Shown here: in pieces, positions 12,822-16,726 of the stretch
Layout: each line of letters starts with the position of its first letter
How positions within the stretch are numbered: the stretch's first letter is position 1
Assembly (NCBI GenBank): GCA_023418055.1
Contig: JAEZDP010000276.1
Location: 1 to 16,726, forward strand
DNA length: 16,726 nt
Direction: 5' to 3'
DNA from: Acidobacteriota bacterium
Lineage (GTDB): Bacteria > Acidobacteriota > Vicinamibacteria > Vicinamibacterales > Vicinamibacteraceae
Program-made: the position numbers and the translations under genes
Notes under the pieces: model-generated
The model's database searches: none
What the model saw: only the letters and a program-made list of their open reading frames with translations
What the model was told of the DNA's origin: nothing

Positions 12822-14245
12822 TGCCCGCGTTCCCCCACACGCCTGATGCGGAGGAAGTTGGCGTCCGGGCGCGTCAGGTCGGCGTTCACGCTCACGAAGA
12901 CGATGGTGTCACCGTTGCGCAGGACGCCGCGCTCGAGCAATTGGCGCTCGATGTCGGTGCCGGCCGGGTCGGCCCACGGCCCCCGGTCGATGGCCAGCGG
13001 CTCGAGGCCGCGGTGCAACATGAGCCGCCGCGCCGCGCGCGATGTCGCCGTGATGGCGTGGATCGGCACGATCGGCCGCAGCGACGACAACATGCGGGCG
13101 GTCTTGCCCTCACGCGTCACGGCGACGATGGCGTCGGCGCGAGCGCTGGTGGCCAGCGTGATCGCGGCCTCGCAGATGGCCTTGTTGTGCGGCACGTCCA
13201 GCACGCCGGCCTCGACCGCTGGGCGTGGCGTGTTGTGCAGGCTCTCCACGTCACGAATCACGGCGTCGAGCATGGCGACCGCCTCGACGGGATAGTCGCC
13301 AGAGGCCGTCTCGCCCGACAGCATGATGGCGTCGACGGAGTCGTCCACGGCATTGGCCGCGTCGCTCACTTCGGCGCGTGTGGGACGCGGGGCGCTGCGC
13401 ATCGACTCGAGCACCTGCGTGGCCACGATCACGGGCAGCCCGCGGGCCTGGGCCCGGCGCGTCAGTTCCTTCTGGATGCGCGGCACGCTCTCGAGCGGTA
13501 CCTCGTTGCCGAGGTCACCGCGCGCCACCATGACGCCGTCGCACTCGGCGAGGATCGCGTCGAGGTTGCTCAGCGCCTGCGGACGCTCGATCTTCGCGAT
13601 GAGCGACACGCCGGCATGGGCAGGGCCAAGCGCCACACGGACGTCACGCAGGTCCTGTGCGCGCTGCACGAAGCTCAGCGCGACCAGGTCCACGTCGAGC
13701 GACAGGCCGAAGCGCAGGTCCACTTCGTCCTTCTCGGTCATCGCCGCGGCGGGAAGCGCCACGTCGGGTGCGTTGATGCCCTTGTGTTCGCCGAGATCGC
13801 CGCCCACCACGACCTCGGCTTCGAGGCGTTCGCCGTCGGAGCCGACCACGCGCAGTTCAAGCTTGCCATCGTCGAGCAGCAAGCGCATGCCCGGCTCGAC
13901 CGTGGCCGCGAGTCCTGCAAACGTCGTGTAGACGCAGGCCGCCGTGCCCACGTCGTCTCCAGTGGCGATCGTGAGGCGCTGGCCGCGCCGCAACGTGACG
14001 GGCACGCCGTTGGCGAGACGCCCGGTGCGGATCTTCGGCCCGCTCAGGTCCTGCAGCACGGCGAGTTCCCGCGAGACGAGCGCTGCCGCCCGCCGCACAC
14101 GGGCGACGCTCTCGCCATGCTGCTCGTGCGTGCCGTGCGAGAAGTTGAGGCGGAAGATGTCGACGCCCGCCCTGGCCAGCGCGACGACCCGCTCGTCTGT
14201 GGCACTCGACGGACCGAGCGTGGCGATGATTCGAGTCTGACGCAT
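12818..14245 (-). CDS. pyk: Pyruvate kinase, K+-independent type by signature
   Basis: Pyruvate kinase transfers phosphate from phosphoenolpyruvate to ADP, the last ATP-yielding step of glycolysis, in the cytoplasm. The 475-residue product has TRIIATLGPSS at 4-14, FRLNFSHGTH at 31-40, the catalytic Lys218 in LIAKIERP, metal-binding Glu220, ARGDLGNEVP at 241-250, and VIVATQVLESM at 272-282. Then come MLSGETASGDYPVEAV and a C-terminal regulatory domain from about 340. At the site matching rabbit muscle residues 112-117 it reads DLSGPK (66-71). Lys71 replaces the Glu of K+-dependent enzymes, so it should work without K+. The ATG at 14245 has GAGG about 9 bases upstream; the upstream ATG at 14263 would add six residues. 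Its stop overlaps the mrpA start by 4 bases, making it the first gene of the Mrp operon. Confidence 0.97.
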   Translation of the reverse strand: MRQTRIIATLGPSSATDERVVALARAGVDIFRLNFSHGTHEQHGESVARVRRAAALVSRELAVLQDLSGPKIRTGRLANGVPVTLRRGQRLTIATGDDVGTAACVYTTFAGLAATVEPGMRLLLDDGKLELRVVGSDGERLEAEVVVGGDLGEHKGINAPDVALPAAAMTEKDEVDLRFGLSLDVDLVALSFVQRAQDLRDVRVALGPAHAGVSLIAKIERPQALSNLDAILAECDGVMVARGDLGNEVPLESVPRIQKELTRRAQARGLPVIVATQVLESMRSAPRPTRAEVSDAANAVDDSVDAIMLSGETASGDYPVEAVAMLDAVIRDVESLHNTPRPAVEAGVLDVPHNKAICEAAITLATSARADAIVAVTREGKTARMLSSLRPIVPIHAITATSRAARRLMLHRGLEPLAIDRGPWADPAGTDIERQLLERGVLRNGDTIVFVSVNADLTRPDANFLRIRRVGERGQ

Positions 14246-14293
14246 GCGGACGGGCCTCAGCATACAATCTCCGCTGCACGCGGGCCACCTGCC
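14246..14293. promoter_or_regulatory. Short divergent promoter region, pyk / amidase
   Basis: Only 48 bases separate the pyk and amidase start codons. TACAAT at 14263-14268 on the plus strand matches the -10 consensus at five of six bases and could serve the amidase, leaving a leader of about 20 bases. On the minus strand TATGCT (14264-14259) is a weaker match for pyk and would give a very short leader. No well-spaced -35 is visible, so activator-dependent or overlapping promoters are possible. Confidence 0.35.
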
Positions 14294-15631
14294 ATGACCG
14301 CCACCCTTACCCTCCTCGAGGCCAGCACACGGCTGCACGAGCGCACGTTGCGGGCCCGCGATCTGCTCGAGTCCTGTCTCGAGCGTATCGCTGCGCTCGA
14401 TCCGGCGCTCAACGCCTTCGTGCTGGTGGATGCCGAGGGCGCCAGGGCCGCCGCCGACACGGCCGACACGGAACTCGACGCGGGACGTGGCCGCGGCCCG
14501 CTGCATGGCATTCCCGTCTCGCTCAAGGATCTGCTCGATCAGGAGGGGCTGCCCACAACGGCCGGCTCGCGGTCCCTCCACACGGTCGCCGCGTCGGACG
14601 CCCCCGCGGTCGCACACCTGCGGCAGGCGGGAGCTGTCTTCGTCGGAAAGTGCAACATGCACGAGTTCGCGATGGGCACCACCTCCGACGACTCGGGCTT
14701 CGGCGCCGTGCATCACCCGCGCGATCATGCCCGCTCGCCTGGCGGGTCGAGCGGCGGCTCTGCCGTGGCCGTCGCGACGGGCATGAGCCTCGGGTCGATC
14801 GGCTCGGACACTGGCGGATCGGTGCGCATTCCGGCCGCGGCGTGTGGCCTGGTCGGCCTCAAGCCTGCCTGGGGCGAGGTGTCGCTCGACGGCGTCGTGC
14901 CCCTGAGCCCGACCCTCGACTGCGTGGGACCGCTCGCCCGCTGCGTGGACGATGCGTGGGTGCTGTTCGACGGCCTGCTCGGACGCCAGCGTCCGCGGCC
15001 CGACGTGCCTGCGCTGCACCGCGGTCGTGCCCTCGTCCCGAGGCATCTGTGGACGGAGATGGCCCAGCCTGACGTCGTGGACGTGGTCGAAGGCGCACTC
15101 GCGAGGCTTGGCGGCCTCGGGCTCACCCTCGAGAGCGTCACGCTGCACGCAGCCGGGACGTACGTGCCCACGTACGTGACCATCGTGATGGCCGAAGCCC
15201 TGGCATTTCACGCGCCCCGGATGGCCACTCACGCGGCACAGTACACGCCGCGGGTTCGGGCGCGGCTGGACGGGGTCGAGCCGCCGACAGCCGACGCGTA
15301 TGCCGACGCGCTCCGTCAGCGCGCGGCGATCGAGGCGGACGTGCAGGCCCTGGTCGCTGGCGGCGACATCCTGCTGCTGCCCACCCTGGGCATCGATCCG
15401 CCGCCGATCGGAGCCGACACCGTGCTGGTGAATGGCGTGGACGTTCCGGTGCGTGCCGCGATGCTGCGTCTGACGCAGCCCTTCAACCTGTCACGCCACG
15501 CATCGCTGACGCTGCCGTGTGGGACGACGGCTGCCGGCTTTCCTGTGGGGCTGCAGGTGGTGGGCCGCAGCACGTCCGACGTCGTGGCCTGGGGACGGGC
15601 ACTCGAGGGCGTGTTCGGGTACGATCGCTGA
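14294..15631 (+). CDS. Amidase-signature family protein (GatA/amidase-like)
   Basis: Amidase-signature enzymes hydrolyse amide bonds with a Ser-cisSer-Lys triad. The 445-residue product shows Lys78 in IPVSLKDLLD, the cis-Ser at about residue 152 in SPGGSSGGSAVAV, and the nucleophile Ser176 in GSDTGGSVRIPAA. The N-terminal helical part, AGAVFVGKCNMHEFAMG and the late LPCGTTAAGFPVGLQVVG are standard for the family. It resembles both GatA of the tRNA amidotransferase and free-standing amidases. No gatC or gatB is next to it, so an independent amidase is likelier, though that is not decisive. The ATG at 14294 is the first before the conserved N-terminus; the long frame upstream to 12767 is antisense to pyk. 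The next gene starts 4 bases after the stop. Confidence 0.93.
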   Translation: MTATLTLLEASTRLHERTLRARDLLESCLERIAALDPALNAFVLVDAEGARAAADTADTELDAGRGRGPLHGIPVSLKDLLDQEGLPTTAGSRSLHTVAASDAPAVAHLRQAGAVFVGKCNMHEFAMGTTSDDSGFGAVHHPRDHARSPGGSSGGSAVAVATGMSLGSIGSDTGGSVRIPAAACGLVGLKPAWGEVSLDGVVPLSPTLDCVGPLARCVDDAWVLFDGLLGRQRPRPDVPALHRGRALVPRHLWTEMAQPDVVDVVEGALARLGGLGLTLESVTLHAAGTYVPTYVTIVMAEALAFHAPRMATHAAQYTPRVRARLDGVEPPTADAYADALRQRAAIEADVQALVAGGDILLLPTLGIDPPPIGADTVLVNGVDVPVRAAMLRLTQPFNLSRHASLTLPCGTTAAGFPVGLQVVGRSTSDVVAWGRALEGVFGYDR

Positions 15632-15635
15632 TCGG

Positions 15636-16643
15636 ATGTTGTCCTGGGCCTTTCAGCGGTGGGAGCACGCGCTCGCCAACCGCACCACAGACCGCGTCGT
15701 GCGGCCCTTCGAGTGGGGGCACGACTGGCTGCCCGACGACCCGACGTTGCCGGAATCGCCGGCGGAGGCGCTCGAGGCGTACGCCGCACGGGCCCTGGCC
15801 GCGAGCGACACCTTCTACGACGTCACACCGGCGCCCGCTTACACGCTGGACCCCACGGGGCACCTGACCTTCGAGAGTCAGTTGCACACGCCGCACCCGG
15901 AGAACAACGTGGTGCACGCCCGGCTCTACCGGGCGGAGGGGCCGCAGCGTCGCGCCGTCGTCGTGTTGCCGCAGTGGAACGCCGATGCGGGCGGCCACGT
16001 CGGCCTCGCGAAGTTGTTTGCGCGCTTCGGCATCACGGCCCTGCGCCTGAGCCTGCCCTACCACGACTGGCGCATGCCTCCGGAACTGCACCGCGCCGAC
16101 TACATCGTCAGCAGCAACATCGGACGGACGCTGATGGTGTGCCGGCAGGCCGTACTGGACGCGCGGCGGGCCATCGCGTGGCTGGCCTCACAGGGCTACA
16201 CGTCGATTGGCATCTGCGGCACGAGCCTCGGGTCGTGCCTGGCGATGTTGACGGCGGCTCACGAGCCGCTCGTCAAGGCGGCGGCGTTGAACCACATCTC
16301 ACCGTATTTTGCCGACGTGGTGTGGGATGGGCTGTCCACACAGCACGTGCGGGCGGGGCTCGAAGGCCAGATCGACCTCGAGCGTCTGCGTCGGCTGTGG
16401 CTGCCGATCAGCCCGCATCCGTACCTGGAGCGGGTGCGCGACCTGCACACGCTCCTGGTGTACGCGCGGTACGACACCACCTTCCCGGTGTCGCTCTCGA
16501 CGATGCTGGTGGAGGAGTTCCGGCGGCGGCAGCTGCCGCACACGCTGAAGGTGTTGCCGTGCGGGCACTACTCGACGGGGTCCACGCCGTTCAAGTATCT
16601 GGACGGGTACTGGCTGACGCGTTTCTTGACGCGCGCGCTGTGA
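15636..16643 (+). CDS. Alpha/beta hydrolase (ABHD18-like)
   Basis: The 335-residue product has an alpha/beta hydrolase core. RAVVVLPQWNADAGGHVGLA at 106-125 forms the strand-turn region before the oxyanion site. The nucleophile elbow GICGTSLGSCLAM at 192-204 puts the Ser at 197. Likely triad partners are Asp280 in LVYARYDTTFP and His311 in VLPCGHYSTG. The overall pattern, with an N-terminal extension before the core, resembles ABHD18-type uncharacterised hydrolases. The substrate is unknown; an ester or thioester hydrolase is probable, but this is inference. The ATG at 15636 follows the amidase stop by 4 bases, suggesting a two-gene operon. The longer frame from 15519 overlaps the amidase and is not used. 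A GGGGTCAGACC direct-repeat array starts 4 bases after the stop. Confidence 0.87.
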   Translation: MLSWAFQRWEHALANRTTDRVVRPFEWGHDWLPDDPTLPESPAEALEAYAARALAASDTFYDVTPAPAYTLDPTGHLTFESQLHTPHPENNVVHARLYRAEGPQRRAVVVLPQWNADAGGHVGLAKLFARFGITALRLSLPYHDWRMPPELHRADYIVSSNIGRTLMVCRQAVLDARRAIAWLASQGYTSIGICGTSLGSCLAMLTAAHEPLVKAAALNHISPYFADVVWDGLSTQHVRAGLEGQIDLERLRRLWLPISPHPYLERVRDLHTLLVYARYDTTFPVSLSTMLVEEFRRRQLPHTLKVLPCGHYSTGSTPFKYLDGYWLTRFLTRAL

Positions 16644-16647
16644 GTGT

Positions 16648-16715
16648 GGGGTCAGACCTGCGGCGTGATGGAAAGGGGTCAGACCTGCCGGGCGTCGGCC
16701 ACGGGGTCAGACCCG
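16648..16715. repeat. Three direct copies of GGGGTCAGACC, 27-28 base period
   Basis: GGGGTCAGACCTG occurs at 16648-16660 and 16675-16687, and a third copy, GGGGTCAGACCCG, at 16703-16715, with start-to-start spacing of 27 and 28 bases. Each contains the odd-length palindrome GGTCAGACC. The array begins 4 bases after the hydrolase stop and continues to the window edge, so its true length is unknown. It shares the first eight bases, GGGGTCAG, with the long palindromic elements at 1691-2919, which suggests related repeat families. Between copies the spacers differ, so this is not a CRISPR-type array; no long identical repeat is present. Confidence 0.8.
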
Positions 16716-16726
16716 GAGCCGACGCC

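Noticed and set aside
10506..13295. 929-residue plus-strand open frame
   Set aside because: It is antisense to mrpA and pyk; very biased composition and no motif. The opposite strand has clear, family-matching proteins.
12767..14293. N-terminal extension of the amidase by about 509 residues
   Set aside because: This part is antisense to pyk, is low-complexity in character, and precedes a normal amidase start at 14294.
14246..15232. N-terminal extension of pyruvate kinase by about 329 residues
   Set aside because: It lies antisense to the amidase; pyruvate kinases begin just before the TRIIATLGPSS motif.
16648..16726. CRISPR array
   Set aside because: The conserved part is only about 11-13 bases, spacers are about 14-15 bases, and no cas gene is present.

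Overview
The window is very GC-rich bacterial DNA (my estimate is close to 70% G+C), packed with about 20 protein genes and no gap over 150 bases. It holds no rRNA, tRNA, CRISPR array or transposase gene. Codon use, GTG starts, weak ribosome binding sites and GGGGTCAG-type interspersed repeats resemble high-GC environmental Acidobacteriota (Vicinamibacteria-like). That is only an inference; other high-GC Gram-negative lineages are possible.

Layout. (1) 6-1686, plus strand: a two-gene ABC exporter (ATPase, then ABC-2 permease). (2) 1691-2919: two long palindromic elements and one solo half-element, interleaved with three minus-strand genes: a DoxX-like membrane protein, a four-helix membrane protein and a VOC-fold (glyoxalase/dioxygenase-like) protein that ends the block at 3474. 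Each of the three takes its last four codons and its stop from the end of an element, so all three proteins end in GVRS. (3) 3577-4323, plus strand: an orphan J-domain-like coiled-coil protein, probably from a leaderless transcript. It converges on rsmH (16S rRNA m4C1402 methyltransferase) and shares a CTAG that gives both genes their stop. (4) 5237-6323, minus strand: a heptamer tandem repeat, a DUF1810 gene and an overlapping small membrane protein gene. (5) 6472-14245, minus strand: one tightly coupled operon, pyk-mrpABCDEFG, then a DedA-family gene and a hairpin that may end it. (6) 14294-16643, plus strand: an amidase and an alpha/beta hydrolase 4 bases apart, divergent from pyk. (7) 16648-16715: three direct copies of a GGGGTCAGACC motif at a 27-28 base period.

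How the genes work together. The seven Mrp subunits form a complete multi-subunit Na+(K+)/H+ antiporter, related to membrane modules of respiratory complex I. Its first cistron is pyruvate kinase, joined to mrpA by a 4-base GTGA overlap. The kinase carries the Leu-Ser...Lys signature of the K+-independent class, which suits an enzyme co-expressed with a monovalent-cation antiporter. The ABC pair probably exports a small molecule or lipid. The small-gene block has no evident common pathway.

The least ordinary features are the REPIN-like elements that supply stop codons to three consecutive genes, and the pyk-mrp fusion operon. I see no defence system, secondary-metabolite cluster or new enzymatic machine.
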